64,000 nucleotides of DNA from Actinoplanes oblitus (lineage in GTDB: Bacteria > Actinomycetota > Actinomycetes > Mycobacteriales > Micromonosporaceae): positions 4,727,501 to 4,791,500 of the forward strand of contig NZ_CP126980.1 in assembly GCF_030252345.1 (NCBI RefSeq). Direction: 5' to 3'. Position 1 is the stretch's first letter, and every line of letters begins with the position of its first letter. Shown here one piece after another: positions 45,609 through 53,680 of this stretch. The notes under the pieces are model-generated. The model saw only the letters and a list, made by a program, of their open reading frames with translations, was not told the DNA's origin and ran no database searches. A program made the translations under genes and the position numbers.

Positions 45609-46220
45609 ATGAAGCCGTTTCTGATCCATCCCGTCGAGGTGCCACCGGGCTACCCGAGCGAGTACGAGCGGGAAGTGCGGCTGGCGGAGGGACGTGTGGC
45701 GCTGATCCGCCCGATCGTGCCGGCGGATCGGCTACCGCTGGCGTGTGCCATTCTCTCCGCCGATGCCGATACCCTGTACCGCCGCTTCCTGGGATCGCCG
45801 CCACCGCTGACGCCGGCGCTGCTGACCTATCTGTGCACCGTCGACTATCAGAAACGGTTCGCCCTGGTTGCCGGCGATCCGCGGACTGAGGAGGGGATCG
45901 CCGTCGCTCGGTATGAGGCGACGGGCGGTGCCAGTGCGGAGATCGCCGTTGCGGTGGACCCGCGATGGCGGCGCATCGGTCTGGCCACTGCCCTGGTCGA
46001 GATCCTTGCCGAGGCCGCCCTCGACCGTGGGATCCACACTTTCACCGCCTCCTACCTCGCCGAGAATCGGCCGGTGGCGGCACTGCTCGCCCTGCTGGGC
46101 AGCGACCGGATCGAGAAGATTCGCGAAGGCCTGGCGGAGGCCGTTGTCGCACTGGACCCCGCCAGTGTGTCGATGGCCGTGAAACGTCTGGAGGCTGACG
46201 GACCCACGACGCCGAGCTGA
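45609..46220 (+). CDS. GNAT acetyltransferase
   Basis: 203 residues from ATG 45609, with GTGGAG just upstream. The GNAT fold is recognisable: VRLAEGRVALIRPIVPADRL, RFLGSPPPLTPALLTYLCTV, and the acetyl-CoA loop IAVAVDPRWRRIGLATALVE. The Q/R-x-x-G-x-G/A loop reads RWRRIGLA, so cofactor binding is plausible. It resembles the catalytic domain of actinobacterial protein acetyltransferases (Pat type), but the cyclic-nucleotide domain of that family is absent. The location suggests stress-linked protein acetylation; this is inference. Confidence 0.78.
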   Translation: MKPFLIHPVEVPPGYPSEYEREVRLAEGRVALIRPIVPADRLPLACAILSADADTLYRRFLGSPPPLTPALLTYLCTVDYQKRFALVAGDPRTEEGIAVARYEATGGASAEIAVAVDPRWRRIGLATALVEILAEAALDRGIHTFTASYLAENRPVAALLALLGSDRIEKIREGLAEAVVALDPASVSMAVKRLEADGPTTPS

Positions 46221-46222
46221 TC

Positions 46223-46241
46223 GGCTCGGCTCAGCCGAGCC
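46223..46241. terminator. Hairpin between GNAT and GCS2 genes
   Basis: 9-bp perfect inverted repeat GGCTCGGCT/AGCCGAGCC around one base, between convergent genes. Confidence 0.6.
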
Positions 46242-46277
46242 TGCCGATCTCGGGACCGCGGGGTAGCGGCAGCCCGG

Positions 46278-47465
46278 TCACGCCCTGTTCCCGGACCCGA
46301 CCCGGTGTGGCCGGCGGACGCCAGCCGGGGTAGCGGTGATCGCGGCGAGCCCGGAGACCATCTCGGCAGCCGATGCGGTACTTGTCCAGAGGCTGCGCTG
46401 CCGTTGTGCGCCGGTCCCGCGTAGGTGCAGCTGATCGAGCAGGCCGGCGGCGGTCGCCGCGTCACCGAGATCGACGAGCGCGTCTCCCGCGTGATCGACG
46501 AGGTCGGCGACGAGGTCCCGGGCCGGCACCGGACAACCGGTGATCGGGTCGACGCCGGGACCGGTGAGCCCGTGGCGGGCAGCGGCGAGGAGGCCCGCGT
46601 TCAGTCGGGCGGACGGGACCGGAGTCAACGGCATCCCCGCCCGGATCTCGCTCACCGCGGTCGCCACCAGCGCGCGGACCAGGATGGCGATGAGCACCGT
46701 CGTGTCGGCGTCCGCGCAGACGTCGGCGATGCGTACCTCGACGGTCGGAAAGCGGGGCGACAAGCGGGCCAGGAGGTAGACGCCGCGTTCGTCCATCGCG
46801 GCGCCGCGGCGCAGGAACTGCTGGACCACGCGATCGTATTCGGCTGCGTCCTGCCACTCCCCGGGCGGCCGGGCGGTTGGCCACTGGCTCACCAGCGCGT
46901 ACCGGTGGCTCGCCCAGCCGGTGTCGTGACCGTCGGCGATGGGCGAGTTGGCGCTGATCGCCAGCAGGGTGGCCAGCCACGGCCGCAACCGGCCGAGGAC
47001 CTGTACGCCGAGGTCACGGGTCGCGACACCGACGTGAACGTGGCAGCCGCATACGCCGAACCGCGCGGTCAGCGCCGGATGTCGCAGGGCCAGCCCGCGG
47101 TAACGGGGTACGTCGCTGAGCGCGGACAGTCCCGGCGCGCCGTAGGGCGCCGTTCCGGTGGCGACCAGCGCGCACCCCAGGGCTCGCGCCCCGGCCGTGC
47201 CCAGTGCCCGCAGCCGGGAGATCTCCTTCCGCAGCTCATCAGCGCTTGTGCAGACGGAGGTGACGGTCTCGACCTGGTAACGCATCAGTTCCGGCCGTGG
47301 ACCGGGATGGTCGCGCAGCACCCGCAGCAGGGCGGGGCCGGCTGGTACGGGCCGGCCACGGTGTGGATCTAGCAGGAGGAACTCCTCCTCCACCCCGAAG
47401 GTGACGGCGGTTGTCTCCGGTGCTGCCGACCGGCCCGCGAACAGGTGCCGAGCAGGGTGGGACAT
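46278..47465 (-). CDS. GCS2-family carboxylate-amine ligase (YbdK type)
   Basis: 395 residues. The GCS2 signature VTFGVEEEFLLLDPHRGRPV opens the catalytic domain; CHVHVGVATRDLGVQVLGRL and SPRFPTVEVRIADVCADADT supply the metal and substrate residues. These ligases join glutamate or another carboxylate to an amine with ATP; members of this branch have weak glutamate-cysteine ligase activity. In a mycothiol-using host the product is uncertain. It follows the Usp gene by 48 bases and is probably in the same operon. Confidence 0.88.
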   Translation of the reverse strand: MSHPARHLFAGRSAAPETTAVTFGVEEEFLLLDPHRGRPVPAGPALLRVLRDHPGPRPELMRYQVETVTSVCTSADELRKEISRLRALGTAGARALGCALVATGTAPYGAPGLSALSDVPRYRGLALRHPALTARFGVCGCHVHVGVATRDLGVQVLGRLRPWLATLLAISANSPIADGHDTGWASHRYALVSQWPTARPPGEWQDAAEYDRVVQQFLRRGAAMDERGVYLLARLSPRFPTVEVRIADVCADADTTVLIAILVRALVATAVSEIRAGMPLTPVPSARLNAGLLAAARHGLTGPGVDPITGCPVPARDLVADLVDHAGDALVDLGDAATAAGLLDQLHLRGTGAQRQRSLWTSTASAAEMVSGLAAITATPAGVRRPHRVGSGNRA

Positions 47466-47513
47466 CAGGTGGCTTCTCTCTGACGGTTCACGAGGACGTT
47501 CCGGGTCCGCCGG

Positions 47514-48368
47514 TCAGTGGACGACGGCCACGGTGCAGGCCGAGTGGCGCAGCAGGTGCTGGCTGACCGAACCCATCAGCAGTCCCCGCACCAGGCCGCG
47601 CCCGCGGCTGCCCACCACGAGCAGTTGCGCTGACGCGCTGGCCCGGGTCAGTGCGGCGGCCGGGTGCTCCACGACCGCGTCGGCTGTGATCTCGATCTCC
47701 GGGTGCGCCGCGCGCAGCTCGCCGACCAGGTCGTCGAACGGCTTGCGCTCCTCGGCGGTCACCGAGCGGGTGATGACCGGCCCGGTCTCCCACAGTGCGG
47801 TCGCCGGCGGAAAGGCGCTGATCACGCGCAGTGGCACGGTGCGGGCGGCGGCCTGTTCGGCGGCGAACCTCAGTACGGCCGCTGAGGTGGCCGAGCCGTC
47901 GATGCCGACGAGTACCGGGGTGCTGGACGCGGCGTCGCCGCGGACCACCACGACGGGGCAGTGGGCATGCGCGCTGACCGCGGCGCTGACCGAGCCCAGC
48001 AGTTCCGCGACGGCGCTGTGCCCGTGGCAGCCGAGCACGACGAGCGAGGCCCGGTCGGACCGGTCGATCAGGGCCAGCCCGGCGAACGCGCGCACGGTCG
48101 CGGCCTCGGCCTGCACGCCGGGGTGGGTCTGCCGGGCAGTCGCGACGAGCTGGTCCAGCATGGCGGAGACGCTCTGTTCGAGATCGGCGGGCGGGCGTAC
48201 CGCGGGGGCGGGGACCATGCTCGCCGCCGGCATCCAGAGCGGCTCCTCGAAGGCGTACAGGAACTCGACCGGCTCGGCGGTGCGGGAGGCCTGCTCCAGC
48301 GCCCACGTCGCGGCGGCCCGGGCGGCGGGCGACCCGTCGTACCCGACGATGATCTTCTGCTGGTTCAT
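47514..48368 (-). CDS. Tandem-domain universal stress protein
   Basis: 284 residues, ATG 48368. Both UspA domains are intact: IIVGYDGSPAARAAATWALE with GCHGHSAVAELLGSVSAAV, and VLVGIDGSATSAAVLRFAAE with GSRGRGLVRGLLMGSVSQHL. The ATP-binding glycines are present in both. It heads an operon with the GCS2 ligase and has a DosR-like box about 104 bases upstream. Confidence 0.9.
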   Translation of the reverse strand: MNQQKIIVGYDGSPAARAAATWALEQASRTAEPVEFLYAFEEPLWMPAASMVPAPAVRPPADLEQSVSAMLDQLVATARQTHPGVQAEAATVRAFAGLALIDRSDRASLVVLGCHGHSAVAELLGSVSAAVSAHAHCPVVVVRGDAASSTPVLVGIDGSATSAAVLRFAAEQAAARTVPLRVISAFPPATALWETGPVITRSVTAEERKPFDDLVGELRAAHPEIEITADAVVEHPAAALTRASASAQLLVVGSRGRGLVRGLLMGSVSQHLLRHSACTVAVVH

Positions 48369-48471
48369 GGCTGCGCTGTCCTTCCGGAGCTCGCCGCCGG
48401 ACCCGGCGGCCCTCGCCTCCACCGTCATCGTGCGAGGCATCGACGGTCAGGGTCCGTAGACCGGATCGGGC

Positions 48472-48485
48472 GGGCCGGATGGCCC
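48472..48485. promoter_or_regulatory. DosR-like box upstream of usp-GCS2 operon
   Basis: GGGCCGGATGGCCC (GGGCC-N4-GGCCC), a perfect dyad outside the 4-base centre. Confidence 0.55.
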
Positions 48486-48563
48486 TTGTCGCCAGCCCAG
48501 AAAAGATCCTTTAGGGTACGCACCGGCGTGGTGCCGTAGCACCTCGACGCCCGAGGTTGTTTG

Positions 48564-48798
48564 TCATGGTGTCTCGTATGTGGTCACTGCCGTGACGACA
48601 CGGTCTCCGGCCCATGGTCGCGAGACCCCGTGCCGGGCGGCTACTTCAGCGGGTACCGGTACCGCTATCCGAGTACGCCACGCCGCAGGATCGTCAGCCT
48701 GGTCCGGCCCGATCAGGTCCTCCTCCCACATGATCGGCACGTCGGTGATCCGCGTCGTAGACCGCCGGCTCGGTCGCTGTGCTGCTGTGCTGCTTCAT
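48564..48798 (-). pseudogene. Small gene with apparent frameshift, behind a strong ribosome site and DosR-like box
   Basis: ATG 48798 follows AAGGAGG by 6-7 bases and reads MKQHSSTATEPAVYDA. At about 48750 the G/C-third-position pattern moves to the next frame, which continues RITDVPIMWEEDLIGPDQAD, then through AVPVPAEVAARHGVSRPWAG to TYETP and TGA at 48564. The combined product would be about 77 acidic residues of unknown family. In the original frame it stops after 34 codons. Either the gene is decayed or one base is missing. A DosR-like box lies 65 bases upstream. Confidence 0.5.
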
Positions 48799-48862
48799 CA
48801 GCCCCTCCTTCGAGATCCCGGCCCACCGTCAAACCATGGATTGTCATCGATTTCTCTGGCCA

Positions 48863-48876
48863 GGGCCGGACGACCC
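48863..48876. promoter_or_regulatory. DosR-like box upstream of the small frameshifted gene
   Basis: GGGCCGGACGACCC (GGGCC-N4-GACCC), 65 bases from ATG 48798. Confidence 0.5.
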
Positions 48877-48889
48877 TTGCGTGCGGATG

Positions 48890-49015
48890 CCCCGACGTCC
48901 GCGAGGGCCCGGCCCGGCACCCGGACAGCGCAAGCCTGTCCACCGCGATCGCAATGAAGATTGTCGGGAGAACTTGTGCCGCTGTGGCGAAGAAGGTGCC
49001 GGTATCGCCCGTCAT
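48890..49015 (-). pseudogene. N-terminal fragment of a membrane protein
   Basis: From ATG 49015 the sequence MTGDTGTFFATAAQVLPTIF, then IAIAVDRLALSGC, is a typical start of a small actinobacterial membrane protein, with one hydrophobic helix. It then runs into Arg/Ser-rich sequence through the DosR-like box and the next gene's start, so the rest of the gene is missing. There is no clear ribosome site. Confidence 0.3.
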
Positions 49016-49189
49016 GGCCAGTGATTATCGCTGGTGTGTGCGGATCAAAGCCCGAACGATCTCTCCATCCGGGAGCTGTGCGACGCCCTAGTGGGTACGG
49101 GCCGCCGTGATGACCCACAGTCCACGACCGGGACCCGCGGGTGCCTCGGGCCGAGGCCGGCGCCCAGCACCGGGTCGGCTCGGGTGCGC

Positions 49190-49203
49190 GGGACCTTAGC
49201 CCC
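49190..49203 (+). promoter_or_regulatory. DosR-like box upstream of DUF1918 gene
   Basis: GGGACCTTAGCCCC (GGGAC-N4-GCCCC), about 90 bases from the start at 49294. The rest of the 49016-49293 gap shows no gene. Confidence 0.55.
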
Positions 49204-49293
49204 TTGGCGCGGTGGCGCCTTGCGGCCCAGGCTGGGGTGGAAGGCAAGCGCCGCCCAAGACCATACGGCGCCTCTCCAGAGGGGAGATCGGCC

Positions 49294-49506
49294 ATGAAAG
49301 CTCGTACCGGTGACCGCATCGTCGTCGCGGGAAATCGGGAAGGCAACGTCCGCCGAGTCGGCGTGATCACCGCCGTCGGGCACGCTGACGGACGTCCGCC
49401 GTACCACGTGCGCTGGCTGGAGGACGGCCACACCAGTGTCGTCTTCCCCGGCCCGGAGGCGCACATCGAGCCTGCCACCGGTGTCGAGCCGGCAGCGGGC
49501 AGGTGA
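49294..49506 (+). CDS. DUF1918 small protein (Rv0569-like)
   Basis: 70 residues; the ATG at 49294 follows GAGGGGAGATC. The sequence (MKARTGDRIVVAGNREGNVR, GHADGRPPYHVRWLEDGHTS, VVFPGPEAHIEP) matches the DUF1918 family of single SH3-like barrels. Mycobacterial Rv0569 is a member and belongs to the DosR regulon. The biochemical function is unknown; nucleic-acid binding has been suggested for related folds. Confidence 0.85.
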   Translation: MKARTGDRIVVAGNREGNVRRVGVITAVGHADGRPPYHVRWLEDGHTSVVFPGPEAHIEPATGVEPAAGR

Positions 49507-49566
49507 CGGGCGGCGCCTGTGGCACATAGCCGCCGCTCATGCCGGGCACCACCGCCTCGGCGGGAG

Positions 49567-49690
49567 TCAATCCACGGCGCTGATCGAGGCGGTGGTGCCG
49601 TTGTTCCACAGGACTGCCTGGCGCAGTTGCGGGCTTGTGGTGATCTCCACCGGAAGCGGAGAACAGGGAGACAGCCGGCCGGTCCGACAT
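49567..49690 (-). pseudogene. Small gene with apparent frameshift
   Basis: ATG 49690 has AGGAGG 6 bases upstream and reads MSDRPAVSLFSA. Near 49650 the codon bias shifts to another frame that continues VEITTSPQLRQAVLWNNGTT, then ASISAVD, stopping at 49567; the combined product is about 40 residues. The original frame has weak third-position bias after the shift and becomes Arg/Pro-rich. No family is recognised. Confidence 0.35.
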
Positions 49691-49849
49691 CGCGCACCTC
49701 CTGTGCCGCGGCACCCGGCCATCGCCTCCATGCCGAGCTGGGCGGCACGCCGGGGCCAGGGCCGGAGGAGGCCGCGTTTCACTGGCGGACGGCCTGCTGC
49801 CGGGTCCGGCATGCCGTGCCGGGGTTCGGCAGCTCCCGCCCCGCCGGTG

Positions 49850-50218
49850 TCAGGCCGCGTTGCCGTGGGTGGCGGTGTGCGCCTCGTAGAACTCGCGGAA
49901 CGCGTCGTAGGCGCGGGCGCCGTAGACGGTGGCGGGCCCGCCGTTCATCAGGAACGTGACACCGATCGCCTCGGCGGCCTCCGGCGGGGTCGCGCCGTGC
50001 CGGACGGCGGCGTGCGCGTGTGCGGCGATGCAGCCGTCGCATTCCTTGCTGACCGCGATGGCCAGGGCGATCAGTTCCTTGGTCTTGGTGTCGAGCGTGC
50101 CGTCGGCGAGCGCCGCGTCGTGCAGCTCCCGGTATCCGGCGTACACGTCGGGAATCGCCCGTCGTAGCGCCTGGGTGGGTTTGACGAGTGCCTCGCGTAC
50201 CGCTTTGCCATAGCTCAT
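49850..50218 (-). CDS. AhpD/carboxymuconolactone-decarboxylase-like protein
   Basis: 122 residues of the alkylhydroperoxidase-D fold. The redox motif is KECDGCIAAHAHAAVRHGAT, a C-x-x-C followed by His as in AhpD, so peroxidase-coupled thiol chemistry is likelier than decarboxylation. The ATG at 50218 has AGGAGCC upstream. It is divergent from the pyruvate formate-lyase operon across a gap holding a DosR-like box. Confidence 0.88.
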   Translation of the reverse strand: MSYGKAVREALVKPTQALRRAIPDVYAGYRELHDAALADGTLDTKTKELIALAIAVSKECDGCIAAHAHAAVRHGATPPEAAEAIGVTFLMNGGPATVYGARAYDAFREFYEAHTATHGNAA

Positions 50219-50547
50219 CGTCTGGCTCCTTCACAGAGGTGCGGTCGTCCACCTCCAAGCGTGGGCCGATGACCGGGGCGTAGGCTGCTGCGTTTGGCCC
50301 TGTCCCGCGGTGCCGGATGCCCTGCCGTGCCCGGGGCTGGCGCCGTGCCCAGGGGCCGAAGGTCCCGTGCGGTGCGTGCCTAAGCACCTGACCACCTGAC
50401 CGATTTACGCGCAGTCTGGAATCGAGCCCAGCTCTGGCTGGTACGCGACGGATGGCAGGTGGCCGGTGGAGGACGGCGGCCGACGCGTTCCACCGCCGGA
50501 CGAGCTGGGTTTTGTGTGCGATTCGGATGACGACCTGGGGGAATGAC
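50219..50547. promoter_or_regulatory. Divergent control region, AhpD-like and pfl genes
   Basis: 329 bases without a gene. It carries the 14-mer at 50353-50366 and a tandem CACCTGAC pair at about 50388-50403. No FNR-type TTGAT-N4-ATCAA or Rex-type site was seen. Confidence 0.5.
50353..50366 (+). promoter_or_regulatory. DosR-like box upstream of pyruvate formate-lyase
   Basis: GGGCCGAAGGTCCC (GGGCC-N4-GTCCC), 135 bases from the AhpD-like start and 181 from the pfl start. Confidence 0.55.
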
Positions 50548-52809
50548 ATGAGCGCGACCCTTCTTGACGCGACCATCACCGGGCTTGACCCCTGGCGGGG
50601 ATTCACCGGTGACGGCTGGCGCACCGGTATCGCGGTCCGCGACTTCATTCAGGCGAACTACACGCCGTACGAGGGTGACGCGGCGTTCCTGACCGGGGCG
50701 ACCGACCGTACCCGCGGCATCTGGGCGAAGCTGTCGGCGATGTTCCCGGCCGAGCGCGAGCGCGGCGTCCACGACATCGACGCGGCCACCCCGTCGACGA
50801 TCACCAGCCACCGGCCCGGCTACATCGACGAGCCGAACGAGCTGATCGTGGGCCTGCAGACCGACGCGCCGCTGCGCCGGGCAATCATCCCGAACGGCGG
50901 CTGGCGGATGGTCGAGAACGGTCTCAAGGCGTACGGATTCCGCCCCGACCCCGCGGTGGCGGAGATCTTCACCAAGTACCGCAAGACCCACAACGCCGGT
51001 GTGTTCGACGTCTACACCCCGGGCATCCTGGCGGCCCGCAAGTCGCATCTCATCACCGGCCTGCCGGACGCCTACGGCCGTGGCCGGATCATCGGCGACT
51101 ACCGGCGGGTCGCGCTCTACGGCGTCGACGCGCTGATCGCCGCGAAGCAGGACGACCAGGCGGCCTGCGCCGACGGTCCGATCACCGAGAGCGTCATCCG
51201 CCGCCGCGAGGAGCTGGCCGAGCAGATCCGTGCTCTCGGCGAGCTCAAGCAGATGGCGGCCGCCTACGGCTACGACATCTCCGGCCCGGCGAGTACCGGC
51301 CGGGAGGCGATCCAGTGGCTGTACTTCGCCTACCTGGCCGCGGTGAAGGAGCAGAACGGCGCCGCGATGTCGCTGGGCCGCACCTCCACCTTCCTCGACA
51401 TCTATCTGGAACGCGACCTGGCCGAGGGCCGGCTCACCGAGGCCGGGGCCCAGGAACTGGTCGACGACTTCGTGATCAAACTGCGGATCGTGCGTTTCCT
51501 GCGCACCCCGGAGTACGACGAGTTGTTCTCCGGCGACCCGACCTGGGTGACCGAGTCGCTCGGCGGGATCGGTGCGGACGGCCGGCCGCTGGTCACCCGG
51601 ACCAGCTTCCGGTACCTGCAGACCCTGTACAACCTGGGGCCGGCCCCGGAGCCGAACCTGACCGTCTTCTGGTCGCCGCGGCTGCCGGCTGGCTTCAAGA
51701 GCTTCTGCGCCCGGGTCTCCATCGACACCAGCGCCATCCAGTACGAGTCGGACGAGCTGATGCGCCCCCGGTTCGGCGACGACACCGCCATCGCCTGCTG
51801 CGTGTCGGCCATGGCGGTCGGCAAGCAGATGCAGTTCTTCGGCGCCCGGGTCAACCTCGCCAAGACCCTGCTGTACGCGATCAACGGGGGCCGTGACGAG
51901 ATCTCCGGCGCCCAGGTCGGCCCGCAGCTGCCGCCGCTCGACGGTGACGTGCTCGACTACCCGACGGTGGCCCGGCGCTTCGACGAGATGATGGAGTGGC
52001 TGGCCGCCACCTACGTCAACGCGCTCAACATCATCCACTACATGCACGACAAGTACGCGTACGAGCGCATCGAGATGGCTCTGCACGACACGGACGTCCT
52101 GCGGACGATGGCTTGCGGCATCGCCGGTCTGTCGGTCGCCGCCGACTCGCTGTCGGCGATCAAGTACGCCACTGTCCACCCGGTCCGTGACGAGCGCGGC
52201 CTGATCGTCGACTACACCGTCGACGGCGAGTTCCCGGCGTACGGCAACAACGACGACCGGGTGGACGGCATCGCGGCCGGCCTCGTCGAGACGTTCATGG
52301 CCAAGATCCGCAAGCACCCGACGTACCGCGACGCGGTGCACACCCAATCGGTGCTGACCATCACGTCGAACGTGGTGTACGGCAAGCACACCGGCAACAC
52401 CCCGGACGGCCGCCGGGCCGGTGCGCCGTTCGCGCCGGGCGCGAACCCGATGAACGGCCGGGACCGGCACGGCATGGTCGCCGCGGCGATGTCGGTCGCG
52501 AAGCTGCCCTACGAGCACGCCCAGGACGGCATCTCGCTGACCACCACCGTCACCCCGAACGGTCTGGGCACCAGCCGGGAGGAGCAGATCCGCAACCTGG
52601 TCGGAGTGCTGGACGGCTACACCAGCGTGGACGGTTTCCACATGAACGTGAACGTGCTGAACCGGGCCACCCTGGAGGACGCCATGGCGCACCCGGAGAA
52701 CTACCCCCAGCTGACCATCCGCGTCTCGGGGTACGCCGTCAACTTCGTCCGGCTGACCCGGGAACAGCAGCTGGACGTCATCTCCCGCACCTTCCACGGT
52801 GCGCTGTGA
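50548..52809 (+). CDS. pflB: Pyruvate formate-lyase (glycyl radical enzyme)
   Basis: 753 residues; the ATG at 50548 follows GGGGGA (an in-frame ATG at 50527 lacks a site). The catalytic pair is Cys417-Cys418 in [14 protein letters not shown], almost the same numbering as in E. coli, and the radical glycine is Gly728 in [13 protein letters not shown]. With both, and full length, this is a true pyruvate formate-lyase rather than a diol dehydratase: pyruvate + CoA gives acetyl-CoA + formate without oxygen. The radical is oxygen-sensitive, so use is limited to anoxia. It overlaps its activase by 4 bases. Confidence 0.95.
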   Translation: MSATLLDATITGLDPWRGFTGDGWRTGIAVRDFIQANYTPYEGDAAFLTGATDRTRGIWAKLSAMFPAERERGVHDIDAATPSTITSHRPGYIDEPNELIVGLQTDAPLRRAIIPNGGWRMVENGLKAYGFRPDPAVAEIFTKYRKTHNAGVFDVYTPGILAARKSHLITGLPDAYGRGRIIGDYRRVALYGVDALIAAKQDDQAACADGPITESVIRRREELAEQIRALGELKQMAAAYGYDISGPASTGREAIQWLYFAYLAAVKEQNGAAMSLGRTSTFLDIYLERDLAEGRLTEAGAQELVDDFVIKLRIVRFLRTPEYDELFSGDPTWVTESLGGIGADGRPLVTRTSFRYLQTLYNLGPAPEPNLTVFWSPRLPAGFKSFCARVSIDTSAIQYESDELMRPRFGDDTAIACCVSAMAVGKQMQFFGARVNLAKTLLYAINGGRDEISGAQVGPQLPPLDGDVLDYPTVARRFDEMMEWLAATYVNALNIIHYMHDKYAYERIEMALHDTDVLRTMACGIAGLSVAADSLSAIKYATVHPVRDERGLIVDYTVDGEFPAYGNNDDRVDGIAAGLVETFMAKIRKHPTYRDAVHTQSVLTITSNVVYGKHTGNTPDGRRAGAPFAPGANPMNGRDRHGMVAAAMSVAKLPYEHAQDGISLTTTVTPNGLGTSREEQIRNLVGVLDGYTSVDGFHMNVNVLNRATLEDAMAHPENYPQLTIRVSGYAVNFVRLTREQQLDVISRTFHGAL

Positions 52810-53624
52810 ACCACGCCGGCATCCAGCGTCCCGGTCTGGGGATCACCCCGGCCGGGGCGCACCACCCGGGCGACCTCGTCGCCTCGGTGCACTCGTGGGA
52901 CGTGGTCACCGCCGTCGACGGTCCCGGCACCCGGTTCGTCACCTTCTTCGCCGGCTGCCACCTGCGGTGCCTGTACTGCCACAACCCGGACACCTGGGAG
53001 GGGCACAACGGCCAGCGTGTGACCCTCGACGACCTGGTCGCCAGGATGCTCGGCTTCAAACGGTTCATCGAGGCGTCCGGTGGCGGCGTCACGGTGTCCG
53101 GCGGTGAGCCGTTGCTGCAGGACCACTTCGTCCAGGCGTACCTGCGCCGGTGCAAGCGGGAGGGGATGCACACCGTGCTGGACACCTCCGGGTACCTCGG
53201 CGCCCGGGCCACTGACGCCCTGCTCGACGACACCGATCTGGTGCTGCTCGACGTCAAGAGCTCGGATCCGGCCACCTACCGCCGGGTCACCGGCGTCGAG
53301 CTGCGGCCCACGATCGAGTTCGGCGACCGGCTCGCGGCCCGGGGCAACCTGATGCGGGTGCGGTTCGTGCTGGTGCCCGGCCTCACCGACGATCCGGCGA
53401 ACATCGCCGGCGTCGCCGAGCACGCCGCCCGCTGGGGCAGTGCCGAGCGGGGCGGGGTGGTGGAGCAGGTCGACATCCTCGGCTATCACCGGCTGGGTGT
53501 GGCGAAGTACGCCGCCCTGGGACTGCGCTATCCGCTGGCGGACACCCCGCCGCCGGACGAGCGGCAACTGGCCGCCGCGGCCGCCCACTTCACCGACCGC
53601 GGCCTGCGGGTGACCATCTCCTGA
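52806..53624 (+). CDS. pflA: Pyruvate formate-lyase activating enzyme (radical SAM)
   Basis: 272 residues starting at GTG 52806, overlapping the pfl stop (GTGA). The radical-SAM cluster motif is Cys51-x3-Cys55-x2-Cys58 in [18 protein letters not shown], followed by the GGE motif [11 protein letters not shown] and [10 protein letters not shown]. There is no additional ferredoxin-like insert, as in true PFL activases. It generates the glycyl radical on the lyase using SAM and reduced flavodoxin or ferredoxin. Confidence 0.94.
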   Translation: MNHAGIQRPGLGITPAGAHHPGDLVASVHSWDVVTAVDGPGTRFVTFFAGCHLRCLYCHNPDTWEGHNGQRVTLDDLVARMLGFKRFIEASGGGVTVSGGEPLLQDHFVQAYLRRCKREGMHTVLDTSGYLGARATDALLDDTDLVLLDVKSSDPATYRRVTGVELRPTIEFGDRLAARGNLMRVRFVLVPGLTDDPANIAGVAEHAARWGSAERGGVVEQVDILGYHRLGVAKYAALGLRYPLADTPPPDERQLAAAAAHFTDRGLRVTIS

Positions 53625-53680
53625 CCGCGCCGTTGACCGGTCCGAGCGGGGCGTGAGACGCGCAGCCGGCGCCGCCACCC

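Noticed and set aside
50265..50278. Additional box in the AhpD/pfl gap
   Set aside because: Only one half (GGCCC on the minus strand) fits; the other half does not match the core.
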